A stretch of DNA of 46,936 nucleotides from Aerococcus sp. UBA6277 (GCF_002440555.1 NZ_DJUR01000021.1:1-46936), one strand, 5' to 3'; counted from the first letter of the stretch, positions 8,120 to 16,395 are shown. The notes: generated by a model from the sequence alone, not told the origin. A program made the numbers and translations.

Positions 8120-9342
8120 TATTTATCAGCTCCTTCAGTAGGCGCATCAATTGGGTGAACTGCTGTTGTTTCTGCATTTTCAAATACGGGTTCATCCGTT
8201 AACTTGTCAATTTCTTCCTCATCACCCCAAATTGAGTTGTAAACAAGGTTTACTAATGCTGAACGGGTAACCAGACCAGTTAAACGGCCTTCCCGGTCAA
8301 CCACTGGCATGTTAGGAATACGCCCTTTTAGGATTTGTGTAGTTGTATCTTGTACTAAAGCATCCTCAGACACTGGGCGAATGTTAGTATGCATAACGTC
8401 AGCTACAGATAAGCTGGTGTTGGCACCACTTGAAGCCACGTCATTTAAGGTTAATAGCCCTTTTAGATGGTGTTCATCATCGATTACAAATAATGAATCG
8501 ACATGATTGTCGCGCATGATGGTAATGGCTTTACCTAAAGACATCCCTAAAGTAGCTGTTAACGGTGTAGTAATCATGATTTCTTTTACCGTAATGAAAT
8601 CAGTTTGTGCTTGCATTAAGCGGTCTTCACCTAAGAAACCACGTACATGTTCATTAGCTGGATTACGTAAGATTTCATCTGGTGTATCGTATTGAATCAA
8701 GTCACCTTCATGCCATACCGCAATACGGTCAGCTAAGTTTAGGGCTTCATCCATATCATGGGTTACGAACACGAAAGTTGAACCAAATTCCACTTGTAGC
8801 TCTTTTACCAGTTCTTGTAATGCATCACGGGTAATTGGGTCCAAGGCACCAAATGGTTCATCCATTAAAACGATTTTTGGATTGGCTGCTAAGGCACGGA
8901 TAACCCCAATACGTTGTTGTTGTCCACCTGATAACTCGCTTGGGTAGCGGTCTAAGTATTCTACAGGCAACTCAACTCGGTTCATTAAACGTTCTGCAAT
9001 ATCTCTGTTTTTCTTCTCATCCCATTTAAGTAAACGAGGCACTGTTACGATGTTGTCGTATACAGTCATATGTGGCATCAATCCTGTTTGTTGGATTACA
9101 TAGCCAATTCCGCGGCGTAATTCTACTGGATCTTTTGAAGTTGTTGCTTCGCCGTCAATCAGAATTTCCCCGCCTGATGGATCGTGCATACGGTTAATCA
9201 TCCGTAGCGCTGTTGTCTTACCGGAACCTGAAGTCCCAATGAAACATACAAACTCACCATCATCAATTGTCAAAGAGGCATCTTTTACAGCGGTTGTGCC
9301 CCCTGGATATACCTTTTCGACATTCTTGAATTCTATCATCAC
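8119..9342 (-). CDS. opuCA: OpuC-type osmolyte ABC transporter ATPase with CBS domains
   Basis: ATP-binding subunit of 407 residues. Walker A is GTSGSGKTT (36-44), the signature LSGGQQQR is near 138-145, and Walker B/D-loop reads VLMDEPFGALD. A C-terminal CBS pair spans about 250-365 (TVKEIMITTPLTA, ADVMHTNIRPVS, VDREGRLTGLVTRSAL). CBS modules in OpuA/OpuC ATPases sense ionic strength or bind cyclic di-AMP, which tunes uptake to osmotic state. Two adjacent ATGs (9342 and 9339) follow AGGAGG; either may start translation. It is the first gene of the operon. Confidence 0.92.
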   Translation of the reverse strand: MMIEFKNVEKVYPGGTTAVKDASLTIDDGEFVCFIGTSGSGKTTALRMINRMHDPSGGEILIDGEATTSKDPVELRRGIGYVIQQTGLMPHMTVYDNIVTVPRLLKWDEKKNRDIAERLMNRVELPVEYLDRYPSELSGGQQQRIGVIRALAANPKIVLMDEPFGALDPITRDALQELVKELQVEFGSTFVFVTHDMDEALNLADRIAVWHEGDLIQYDTPDEILRNPANEHVRGFLGEDRLMQAQTDFITVKEIMITTPLTATLGMSLGKAITIMRDNHVDSLFVIDDEHHLKGLLTLNDVASSGANTSLSVADVMHTNIRPVSEDALVQDTTTQILKGRIPNMPVVDREGRLTGLVTRSALVNLVYNSIWGDEEEIDKLTDEPVFENAETTAVHPIDAPTEGADK

Positions 9343-9543
9343 TTAATCCTCCTAATTTTTGCCTTTTTATAGAAAAAGTCTCTTTTAACTCTATCAAAAT
9401 TTGAAAAGATGACCAAATATATATCGATTTATTGGACAAAAAGGCGACAAATCCACTTTTATAAGAAGTTAACTTTGCAATAACATTGTATAAGTTATAA
9501 GGAATTGTTCACCTTTTTAATGACTAAAAATTGAATTTTTAAA

Positions 9544-9560
9544 TATACAATTTTTGTATA
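9544..9560. promoter_or_regulatory. palindrome upstream of opuC, possible operator
   Basis: TATACAA-TTT-TTGTATA is a perfect 7-bp inverted repeat in the AT-rich 298-base gap between acpS and opuCA, about 200 bases before the opuCA start. It could be the site of a repressor, such as the GbsR/OpcR-type regulators known for opuC operons. No regulator gene is visible nearby. Confidence 0.3.
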
Positions 9561-9610
9561 CTTGAAATGTAAAAATAGTGAAAACTGTTCTATCTAGTAT
9601 TTATTATGCG

Positions 9611-9635
9611 AAAAGATGGTTGAGTTTCATCTTTT
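9611..9635 (-). terminator. probable opuC-side terminator hairpin near the acpS end
   Basis: AAAAGATG...CATCTTTT is an 8-bp stem with nine loop bases and only four T's, starting a few bases after the acpS stop codon. A weak terminator for acpS is the simplest reading. Confidence 0.45.
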
Positions 9636-9640
9636 ACTAG

Positions 9641-9997
9641 TTACGCTTCAATGATGACAGTTGCGGTCGCATAGTGGTCGGTATGGCTGATGGTGATATG
9701 AATCGGACTTGTGACCTTATTGCAAATAATGAGGGGTTTACGTTGGTCATCGTTAGAGACTTCAATATCGTGAAAATGCAGCTGACTTGAAATACCTGTT
9801 CCGTATGCTTTAGCGAAAGCTTCTTTGGCGGCCCAACGGCCAGCAATAAACTCTATCTGCCGTTTTTCATTATGAATCTCTTGATAAGTGCTCAGTTCTT
9901 GATCTGTGAGTAATTTACCGACAAAACGTGCGTTGTTGGCAATCGCCTCCTTAATCCGTGCAGTTTCAACTAAATCTGTTCCTAAACCAATAATCAT
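9641..9997 (-). CDS. acpS: holo-[acyl-carrier-protein] synthase
   Basis: Transfers 4'-phosphopantetheine from CoA to a serine of acyl carrier protein, activating fatty-acid synthesis. The protein starts MIIGLGTDLVETARI, with the metal-binding aspartate at position 8, and carries the second motif GRWAAKEAFAKAYGTGI. An upstream in-frame ATG at 10015 has no ribosome binding site; the ATG at 9997 follows AGGAAGAGG, giving the usual 118 residues. In many Firmicutes acpS sits next to cshA and alanine racemase genes; here cshA is the upstream neighbour and no racemase is in view. Confidence 0.93.
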   Translation of the reverse strand: MIIGLGTDLVETARIKEAIANNARFVGKLLTDQELSTYQEIHNEKRQIEFIAGRWAAKEAFAKAYGTGISSQLHFHDIEVSNDDQRKPLIICNKVTSPIHITISHTDHYATATVIIEA

Positions 9998-10080
9998 GGG
10001 ACCTCTTCCTATCATCTATTAAATAACTATTTACTTATATTTTAGTCTATTTATTGCAAAACTGCACCTTTATGGTAAGC

Positions 10081-10124
10081 AAAAAAACAGGCAAATGAAG
10101 TTATTTAACCTCATTTACCTGTTT
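10081..10124 (-). terminator. intrinsic terminator downstream of cshA
   Basis: A strong stem (AAACAGGTAAATGA with TCATTTGCCTGTTT, one wobble) is followed by seven T's on the minus strand. It lies about 175 bases beyond the cshA stop, leaving a 3' untranslated region that holds the repeat at 10178-10294. Confidence 0.85.
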
Positions 10125-10177
10125 GATTGGGTCGAAAGTCTTTAAGGGATTGAATGCTAGTCTTTTAAACTTTGCAC

Positions 10178-10294
10178 TATCATCGGGCGCCAAACATCAG
10201 ACTCAGTCGACGCTTCACAAAATACGCTAAACACTTACAGTGCTTATTCGGCTTTTGCTCCAGCACGTTACAAGTCTAAACGACTTTTGTCACA
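10178..10294 (-). repeat. dispersed noncoding repeat, copy A (cshA 3' region)
   Basis: On the minus strand, starting six bases after the cshA stop, this segment aligns with 17522-17635 over about 115 bases. Shared blocks include TGTGACAAAAGTC, GCTGGA.CAAAAG..GAA, GTATTTTG.GAAG.GTCG and TTTGGC..CCGAT. By eye the identity is around 65-70 percent with few gaps. The unit contains small hairpins (AAGTCgtttaGACTT and CACTgtaAGTG) and is closed by stops in every frame I read. It may be a structured 3' UTR RNA or a decayed mobile repeat. Confidence 0.6.
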
Positions 10295-10299
10295 GCTTA

Positions 10300-11832
10300 C
10301 TAACGAATTTTAAATTCTGCTGATTTGCCTTTTGATTGTTTGTTACCACCGTTTGATTTTTTACGGTCATAGTTGTTACGGTTCTTGTCCTTAGCGTTAC
10401 CTTTGTAGCCACCTTTTCGGTCACCTTTGTAGCCACCTTTACCGTTACGGTCACGGTTTCCGCCACCATTATTTTTGCGGTTTGACGCATTACGGTGGAA
10501 GTTACGTTTGTTACGGTTTGGTAATGGACGTTCTGGTGTGATTTCTACTTTTACAGAAGAAGGATCTTTCACTAATGAACGAACTAATGCTAAGGCAATT
10601 TCGTCTTCAGTATAGTTTTCTGATAAGTAAGTAATCGCATCTTGGTACATGTCTGTATCGTCAACTTCAGTTAACTCTTTAACGATTTCAACTACATTTG
10701 CTAATTGGCCACGGAAGGCTTCTTGTGTCGTAGGTGGACGTAGGGCAGACATTTGTTTCTTGGTTAGGTCTTCAATTGTACGTAAGTAAGACATTTCGTT
10801 ACCTGTAACGAATGTTACTGACATACCTTCTTTACCAGCACGACCTGTACGACCAATACGGTGAACATATGATTCAGGGTCTTGTGGAATATCGAAGTTG
10901 TAAACATGTGTTACGCCTGAAATATCTAAACCACGTGCAGCAACGTCTGTCGCTACTAAGATATCTAATTTACCATTTTTGAAGTTACGTAAAACCCCTA
11001 AACGTTTATCTTGGCTTAAGTCACCGTGGATACCTTCAGCTGAGTAACCACGTTCAATTAATCCACGTGCCACTTCGTCAACGCGACGTTTTGTACGGGC
11101 GAAAACGATTGACAATTCAGGATTATGCACATCGATAAAACGTGTTAACAAGTCGAATTTTTCGTAGTCTTTGCAACGTGTGTAATATTGATCAATTAAG
11201 TCCGCAGTCATTTGTTTTGTTTTGATATGAACAGTTGCTGGGTCCTTCATGAAGTTATCCGCAATACGTTTGATTTCTTGCGGTACTGTTGCAGAGAAAA
11301 GTAGTGTTTGGCGTTCTGTTGGTAATTCACGAATAATTGATTCGATATCTTCAACAAAGCCCATTTTCAACATTTCGTCTGCTTCATCTAATACCAAAGT
11401 TTCCACATTGTTTAATTTCAATACACCACGTTTGATAAGGTCTAAGATACGACCTGGTGTACCAATTACAACTGGTGGGTTTTTCTTCAATAATTTGATT
11501 TGGTGTCCGATTGACGCACCACCGTATACAGTTGTTGTGTGGATACCTTTAAATTTACCAAGGCGGTATAATTCTTCACCTGTTTGCACAGCTAATTCAC
11601 GAGTTGGTTCAATAATTAGGGCTTGTACGCCACCATTTTCATGAACTTTTTCTAGTAATGGCAAACCAAAAGCAGCTGTTTTACCAGTACCTGTTTGGGC
11701 CTGTCCAAAGACATCTTTCCCCTCAAGTGCCATCGGAATCGTTTGTGCTTGGATGGGTGTTGCTTCCTCAAAACCCATCTCTTCGATCGCGCGAAGCAGT
11801 GGCTTTGATAGATTCATTTCATTAAATTTCAT
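10300..11832 (-). CDS. cshA: DEAD-box ATP-dependent RNA helicase
   Basis: A 510-residue RNA helicase of the CshA type, which unwinds structured RNA in cold adaptation, ribosome assembly and degradosome-linked mRNA decay. The Q motif lies at about 20-30 (FEEATPIQAQ), motif I AQTGTGKT at 45-52, PTREL near 76-80, DEAD at 149-152, SAT at 180-182 and HRIGRTGRAG near 325. The C-terminal 75 residues are a basic, Gly/Asn/Lys-rich tail typical of CshA. The start is set by AAAAAGGAGAG upstream. Expression probably passes through the leader terminator at 11896-11937 (see findings), driven by the promoter at 12005-12033. Confidence 0.95.
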   Translation of the reverse strand: MKFNEMNLSKPLLRAIEEMGFEEATPIQAQTIPMALEGKDVFGQAQTGTGKTAAFGLPLLEKVHENGGVQALIIEPTRELAVQTGEELYRLGKFKGIHTTTVYGGASIGHQIKLLKKNPPVVIGTPGRILDLIKRGVLKLNNVETLVLDEADEMLKMGFVEDIESIIRELPTERQTLLFSATVPQEIKRIADNFMKDPATVHIKTKQMTADLIDQYYTRCKDYEKFDLLTRFIDVHNPELSIVFARTKRRVDEVARGLIERGYSAEGIHGDLSQDKRLGVLRNFKNGKLDILVATDVAARGLDISGVTHVYNFDIPQDPESYVHRIGRTGRAGKEGMSVTFVTGNEMSYLRTIEDLTKKQMSALRPPTTQEAFRGQLANVVEIVKELTEVDDTDMYQDAITYLSENYTEDEIALALVRSLVKDPSSVKVEITPERPLPNRNKRNFHRNASNRKNNGGGNRDRNGKGGYKGDRKGGYKGNAKDKNRNNYDRKKSNGGNKQSKGKSAEFKIR

Positions 11833-11895
11833 CTAGTCTCTCCTTTTTCTACTTGAGTGAACTATTTATCTCTGTGAAAAAGCTTTCCACATAAC

Positions 11896-11937
11896 AAAAA
11901 TAGCCGAGTATGCCAAATGCATCAGGCTCGACTATTT
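11896..11937 (-). terminator. terminator-like hairpin inside the cshA leader (attenuator)
   Basis: An 11-bp stem AAATAGTCGAG/CTCGGCTATTT with an inner stem ATGC...GCAT is followed by five T's. It lies 64 bases upstream of the cshA ATG and downstream of a strong promoter, so it should terminate part of cshA transcription. It could instead serve murF, whose stop is at 12092, but the promoter lies between murF and the hairpin. Confidence 0.7.
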
Positions 11938-11998
11938 CCAACTGATATTGATTACTTTAGTAGCAGAATCTCCGCTACTCCTCTAAACATACTCAAGC
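11938..11998 (-). promoter_or_regulatory. cshA leader with possible antiterminator and mini-ORF
   Basis: TTGAGTATGTT at the 5' end of the transcript can pair over 11 bases (with G-U pairs) with GGCATACTCGG, the 3' arm of the downstream terminator. It is thus a candidate antiterminator. Next comes a strong hairpin, GTAGCGGA...TCTGCTAC (11960-11978). A 12-codon frame (ATG at 11990 to TAA at 11952) covers it, but its ribosome binding site is poor. Confidence 0.5.
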
Positions 11999-12004
11999 TA
12001 GGAT

Positions 12005-12033
12005 ACTATAGCACATCTAAAGGCGAGGTACAA
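12005..12033 (-). promoter_or_regulatory. cshA promoter
   Basis: TTGTAC (12028-12033), a 17-base spacer and TATAGT (12005-12010) make a strong sigma-A promoter. The predicted start is near 11998, giving a leader of about 165 bases. Confidence 0.7.
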
Positions 12034-12091
12034 ACGAAAAGCACAAATCTCACTAGAGTTTAATATTAGTGGTGAAGGGGCTTAAGGTTTA

Positions 12092-13492
12092 TTATTCTTC
12101 AGGTGAAGCGATTCTTAACGCTTCCACCACCTCAATTAAGCCCATCCCATTACTTGCCTTCACTAAGACCTTGTCCTCTGCTTGCAAAATGGCTTTAACT
12201 TGTTCAATCAAGGCTTCCTTGTCTGACTCAATATAGGTAATTAAATCTGGATGCATTCCCTTTTCGAGCAAAGCATCCACTAGGGGTTTGATGCGCGGTC
12301 CATATAAAAAGACATGCTTGAAGGTATTCAAACCAATCACAGTAGCAATCTCTCTGTGCAATTCATCAGAGAAAGCACCCAGTTCTAACATGTCTCCTAA
12401 GACTAAAATCTTTTGAGACATACCTTTTGAAGCAATGGCTGAGAAGTTTCGGATGACAGCTTTCATGGCTGAAGGGCTGGCATTGTACGTATCATTCAAG
12501 ATTTGCGTATCTAAAATTCCACGTTCCCATGAACCACGATCAGCCGTAATTGAAAATTCAGCTAAATTAGGACGGACTTGCTCCATTGATAAACCAAATG
12601 AGTAGGCAACCCCTAAGGCATATAAGGCGTTCTGTACGTTATAGCCACCTGATAAAGGAATTTCCATTTTTAATTCAGGTGACAAATTGGTATAGAAGGT
12701 CGATTGGAATTGGTCCATCATCACGTCAAAGGCGAAGATATCTTGATCATCATTTAAGCCAATTGTTAAAGTCGATTGCGGTAAATCGGTTGGCATTTGG
12801 TCGACAATTAAAGGCTCATCCCCCGGGTAAATAAAGGTCCCTTCTTCTTTCAAGCCATCTAAAATTTCCAACTTAGCCTTGGCAATATTTTCCCGTGACC
12901 CTAGGAATTCGATGTGGTTTTCCCCAATCATGGTAATGACCACAACATCCGGCTCCGCCAATTTACTCAAGAAGGAAATCTCACCAGCACCTGACATTCC
13001 CATTTCTAGGACAATGACGTCTGTATCTTCTGGCATATCTAGGATGGTTTTAGGTAAACCAATATCATTGTTGTAGTTACCGTTTGTCTTGTGGACTTTT
13101 AGGGCCGTCGATAGGGCTGCTGCTGTCATATCTTTGGTGGTTGTTTTCCCAGAAGAACCGGTAATGCCAACCACTTTCGGCTTGATCCATCCTAGGTAAG
13201 CCTTGGCAAGCGCCTGCATGGCAACCAGGGTATCTTCTACTTGAATAATTGGAAAACCAACAGGCGCTTCATTGGGGTCGTTGGACCATAGGGCCGCAAC
13301 GGCCCCGTTTTCAATGGCTTTATCAATATAAGAATGGCCATCTGTCGCACCTTTCAAGGGTACAAACAAAGCACCTGGGGTAATTAATCGTGAATCGAAT
13401 TCGACTGAATCAATTTCTGTAAACCGAGCTGTTGATGTGAAATCAATTGCCTCAACAGCTTTTACGATATCTTTAATTTGTGTGGGTTTCAT
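12092..13492 (-). CDS. murF: UDP-N-acetylmuramoyl-tripeptide--D-alanyl-D-alanine ligase
   Basis: Adds the D-Ala-D-Ala dipeptide to UDP-MurNAc-tripeptide, the last cytoplasmic peptide step of peptidoglycan synthesis. The 466 residues hold the Mur ligase layout: N-terminal substrate domain to about 100, the ATP loop GITGSSGKTTTKDM at about 110-123, the central domain with VLEMGMSGAGEI, and the C-terminal domain with NDTYNASPSAM. Upstream on the same strand is ddl, which makes its dipeptide substrate. A 126-base gap between them holds no obvious promoter, so they are probably one operon. The ribosome binding site AGAGAGG precedes the ATG. Confidence 0.95.
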   Translation of the reverse strand: MKPTQIKDIVKAVEAIDFTSTARFTEIDSVEFDSRLITPGALFVPLKGATDGHSYIDKAIENGAVAALWSNDPNEAPVGFPIIQVEDTLVAMQALAKAYLGWIKPKVVGITGSSGKTTTKDMTAAALSTALKVHKTNGNYNNDIGLPKTILDMPEDTDVIVLEMGMSGAGEISFLSKLAEPDVVVITMIGENHIEFLGSRENIAKAKLEILDGLKEEGTFIYPGDEPLIVDQMPTDLPQSTLTIGLNDDQDIFAFDVMMDQFQSTFYTNLSPELKMEIPLSGGYNVQNALYALGVAYSFGLSMEQVRPNLAEFSITADRGSWERGILDTQILNDTYNASPSAMKAVIRNFSAIASKGMSQKILVLGDMLELGAFSDELHREIATVIGLNTFKHVFLYGPRIKPLVDALLEKGMHPDLITYIESDKEALIEQVKAILQAEDKVLVKASNGMGLIEVVEALRIASPEE

Positions 13493-13618
13493 ACTTGCCT
13501 CTCTAACTACTAAAGGTCGCTCATTCTTGCATCCAGCGCCTTAGCTGTAATCGCTTCTGTGATTTAGTGACTATTTAGACTACTTATTTAAGGTATCCTA
13601 TCAGACTTGCTACAGTGA
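13493..13618 (-). repeat. possible diverged copy of the dispersed repeat (ddl-murF gap)
   Basis: Immediately after the ddl stop, the minus strand has CTGTAGCAAGTC, AGTCACTAA and GGCGCTGGATGCAAGAATGA. These recall the TGTGACAAAAGTC, AGTCACTAAGA and GCGCTGGACCAAAAGGTGA blocks of copy B. The match is patchy and the order is expanded, so membership of the family is uncertain. No coding frame is visible. Confidence 0.25.
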
Positions 13619-14671
13619 CTAGAGTGACTGCTGAATACTTTGCTTCTTATTATAGCGACTTAACCCTAATTGAATCAATTCTTCTAATAAATCAGCATAT
13701 GACTTGCCGCTCGCTTCCCATAAAGCTGGGTACATAGAAAATTGGGTGAATCCTGGCAAAGTATTGACCTCGTTAATATAAATTTCCCCAGATTCAGTTA
13801 GGAAAAAGTCCGTTCGTGATAAACCCGAACCGTCTAGGGCTAAGTAAGCCTTACGTGCATAGTCTTGCAATTTCGCCACCGTTGGCTCGTCAATCGCTGC
13901 AGGAATGATCATCTCAGTGGTATTGTTCAAGTATTTCTCTTCATAGTTGTAGAAACCTTGCCCTTTTGCCAATTCACCAGGTAATGAAACGAAAACTTCG
14001 TCGTTCCCCAAGACTGCTAGTTCCACTTCACGCGGATTTTGCACGCTGGTTTCAACTAAGACACGGCGGTCATAACGGAAGGCTAAGGTTAAGGCTGCTA
14101 ATAATGAAGCATCATCAATCGCTTCAGATACCCCAACACTTGACCCCATATTGGCTGGTTTCACAAATACTGGGTAGGCCAGTTCATTGGTTACTTTTTC
14201 AATGGCCACTTCCTGGTTTTTCTCCCATTCGTATGAAGTTAGGTCCACAAATGGCACTTGCGGTAAGCCCGCTTGGTTGAACAAGTGTTTTGAGACAATC
14301 TTATCCATACCAGCCGCCGACGCTAAGACGCCTGCACCAACGTAAGCCACGTTTAAACTTTCGAATAAACCTTGAATGGTCCCGTCTTCCCCGTTTGGTC
14401 CGTGTAGTGCTGGGAAAACGATTTGGTCAGTCCCTTCTAGCAAAACGTCAGTAGGCACAATCGCTTGGCCCACTTGGTCTAGCCGGAAGTTTGCTTGCGC
14501 ATCTGGTTTTTCGGTCATGTTCTCACCTTTAAACCAGTGGCCTTGGCGGTCAATATATACCGGTGTTACGCTATGGCGATCGTATTGAATTTTTTGCATG
14601 ATGGCTGTTGCGGTTAAGATAGAAATATCATGCTCCGCACTTTTTCCACCGAATAAAACGATAATTTCCAT
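13619..14671 (-). CDS. ddl: D-alanine--D-alanine ligase
   Basis: Joins two D-alanines for the peptidoglycan stem, using ATP. The 350 residues contain the family's ATP-grasp features: LFGGKSAEHDIS near the N-terminus, ALHGPNGEDGTIQG (89-101), KPANMGSSVGVSEA (171-184) and INEVNTLPGFT near the end. In the omega loop the sequence reads YNYEEKYLNN, with tyrosine at 247. Tyrosine here is the D-Ala-D-Ala form, whereas D-Ala-D-Lac ligases of intrinsically vancomycin-resistant lactobacilli and leuconostocs have phenylalanine. The ribosome binding site GGAGG lies eight bases before the ATG. Confidence 0.95.
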   Translation of the reverse strand: MEIIVLFGGKSAEHDISILTATAIMQKIQYDRHSVTPVYIDRQGHWFKGENMTEKPDAQANFRLDQVGQAIVPTDVLLEGTDQIVFPALHGPNGEDGTIQGLFESLNVAYVGAGVLASAAGMDKIVSKHLFNQAGLPQVPFVDLTSYEWEKNQEVAIEKVTNELAYPVFVKPANMGSSVGVSEAIDDASLLAALTLAFRYDRRVLVETSVQNPREVELAVLGNDEVFVSLPGELAKGQGFYNYEEKYLNNTTEMIIPAAIDEPTVAKLQDYARKAYLALDGSGLSRTDFFLTESGEIYINEVNTLPGFTQFSMYPALWEASGKSYADLLEELIQLGLSRYNKKQSIQQSL

Positions 14672-14717
14672 GAAAATTCCTCCGTCGATTGTCTGTCGTA
14701 TTAAAATCTATCAGTTT

Positions 14718-15497
14718 TTAAGCTTGGAAGTCCCAAGTTTCGCTTGTTAAATCATAGGTGAGTCGGCCGAATAATAAATGCGAAGCCTTGTCTGTTTCAA
14801 CAAAACGCGGGTTATCTTCAGCGAGGTATACGCGAAATTCCCGTTTGTTGGTGCCAACATGATCAGCACCTTCAAAGGTAATGAGGATACCGTCGTGACT
14901 TAACCGTGCCAGATGACCCAAAATTGGCTTGGCCGGTATGGGGACTGACTTGACTGTTTTCACTACCGGCTTCTTGCGGAATAAAAACATGGGCTTTTGC
15001 TCCTGTAAGTCTTCAGTCACCTTGGCCGCTAGGACGTGGCCTAGTTGCTTGAAGAAGTCGTGAATGTCTCGGTAGTACATTTTAGTTGTTGGGTATGAAT
15101 TGGGATAGGTTGAACCAAAAAAGGTAAATCGGTTGCCCAATTTATAGAAAGTCGGCTGGTTCAACGGTGCATCCGTATGGCCTAAAAATAAAAGCTCCGC
15201 AATTTCCTGGTCAGATAGCTGTTGGAATAGGGATTCATATTTAAAATCAATCCATTTGGTTTGGGATTGGACTTCGTTAGCTTGGCCATCAATAAATTCT
15301 CTCACAGCCTCGTGTCCGCTCACTATATGGAAACGGGTAAATTCATCAAAACGGCCTAAATGGTTTGGGTTCTTGATGAGTAACAAGTTATTTGGTACTT
15401 TATTTACCGCACTTGTAAAATATTTCAAACCCACTCCTAATGATTGTACCTGATTCGAGATAGGGTTTGTAAAAATGTATATATAGTCATTTGTCAC
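14718..15497 (-). CDS. protein of unknown function
   Basis: I do not recognise this 259-residue protein. It is soluble, without a signal peptide or transmembrane segment, and rich in aromatic residues (for example TKMYYRDIHDFF). It looks like two parts: a domain to about residue 170, and a smaller beta-rich part from about 205 (FEGADHVGTNKREFRVYLAE), joined by a basic, proline-containing linker. The GTG start follows AAGAGGTG at good spacing. It is divergent from the SUKH gene with a 124-base gap, and 46 bases upstream of ddl, with which it may be cotranscribed. It may be lineage-restricted; a homology search would decide. Confidence 0.7.
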   Translation of the reverse strand: MTNDYIYIFTNPISNQVQSLGVGLKYFTSAVNKVPNNLLLIKNPNHLGRFDEFTRFHIVSGHEAVREFIDGQANEVQSQTKWIDFKYESLFQQLSDQEIAELLFLGHTDAPLNQPTFYKLGNRFTFFGSTYPNSYPTTKMYYRDIHDFFKQLGHVLAAKVTEDLQEQKPMFLFRKKPVVKTVKSVPIPAKPILGHLARLSHDGILITFEGADHVGTNKREFRVYLAEDNPRFVETDKASHLLFGRLTYDLTSETWDFQA

Positions 15498-15621
15498 AGC
15501 TGTGCACCTCTTATTCCAGTATATATTTTATCAAATTACGTTTCAAAACACTATCTTTCGTCAGATAAAAGCTTTAAAATACCAATGATTGATAGTCAAA
15601 TCTTTAAGGAGGCTTTTCAAC

Positions 15622-16326
15622 ATGCACTTGATTGCATCTCCATTGCAAAAACAATTTTACACTTATTTACCTAAATCACCAATATATAAACGGTATTCTG
15701 TCGCAGATTTACCAATTTCTTATCATAATCTAGTCAACCAACAAAATGGTGGTTATACCTCACACAGTTACGTGGCAAGCAAACGCCCAAGTCGAGACGC
15801 TCTTACCGCCGTCTACATCCCTTATATCGCCGGCATGTACGAACAAAAACCAGGCGCCGATTACCACATCCCGTCCATCACTAGGCAAAAGGACTTCGTC
15901 CACCGACCTAACATTCCAGATACAGGGATTATCTTTTACGAAGACCACGACCGCGTCGCCTATTTCGACTTTAGTCAAGTAAGCGATAAAGGCGAACCAG
16001 CCGTAGCCTATATGGATGTTGGCTTAGGCCAAGTCAGCATTTTAGCGCCCGACTTTGCTAGCTTTTTAGACCTATTCGAACACCGCTTTTTAGGACTACC
16101 AGCACCAACATTAGTCTCCTATCACCGGGTGAATGTGGCCATCTTACAAGCCAATTCTTTCCAAGAAATCGCTGACCTACTTGCGGACTACGGCCCACTT
16201 TTAGGGCAAGGATGGCAAAATGACTGGCAAGACTTGCTGGCTCATTTCGATACAAAACCCTTCGACCAATTCCAAGCAGCCTTGAACACTTACAGCCAAG
16301 GCCACAAATCAATTTTATCCTTATAG
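15622..16326 (+). CDS. SMI1/KNR4 (SUKH) family protein
   Basis: A 234-residue cytoplasmic protein. SUKH-like features are the early LPISYHNLVNQQNGGY (about 30-45) and the later FDFSQVSDKGEPAVAYMDV followed by VSILAPDFASFLDLF (about 118-155). SUKH proteins are best known as immunity partners of polymorphic toxins, though many stand alone. No toxin gene is seen here. An in-frame ATG at 15589 lacks a ribosome binding site, while the ATG at 15622 follows AAGGAGG by nine bases. The C-terminal 70 residues extend beyond the usual domain. A terminator follows directly. Confidence 0.65.
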   Translation: MHLIASPLQKQFYTYLPKSPIYKRYSVADLPISYHNLVNQQNGGYTSHSYVASKRPSRDALTAVYIPYIAGMYEQKPGADYHIPSITRQKDFVHRPNIPDTGIIFYEDHDRVAYFDFSQVSDKGEPAVAYMDVGLGQVSILAPDFASFLDLFEHRFLGLPAPTLVSYHRVNVAILQANSFQEIADLLADYGPLLGQGWQNDWQDLLAHFDTKPFDQFQAALNTYSQGHKSILSL

Positions 16327-16336
16327 GATGTTATTC

Positions 16337-16376
16337 AAAAACGGCTAACCCTTTCAAATGGGCTAGCCGTTTTTTG
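16337..16376. terminator. bidirectional terminator
   Basis: AAAACGGCTA.CCC...GGG.TAGCCGTTTT is a long stem with six T's on the plus strand and A's on the other side. It separates the SUKH gene from the convergent sortase gene. Confidence 0.85.
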
Positions 16377-16395
16377 TCTATATTATTTTGATACA

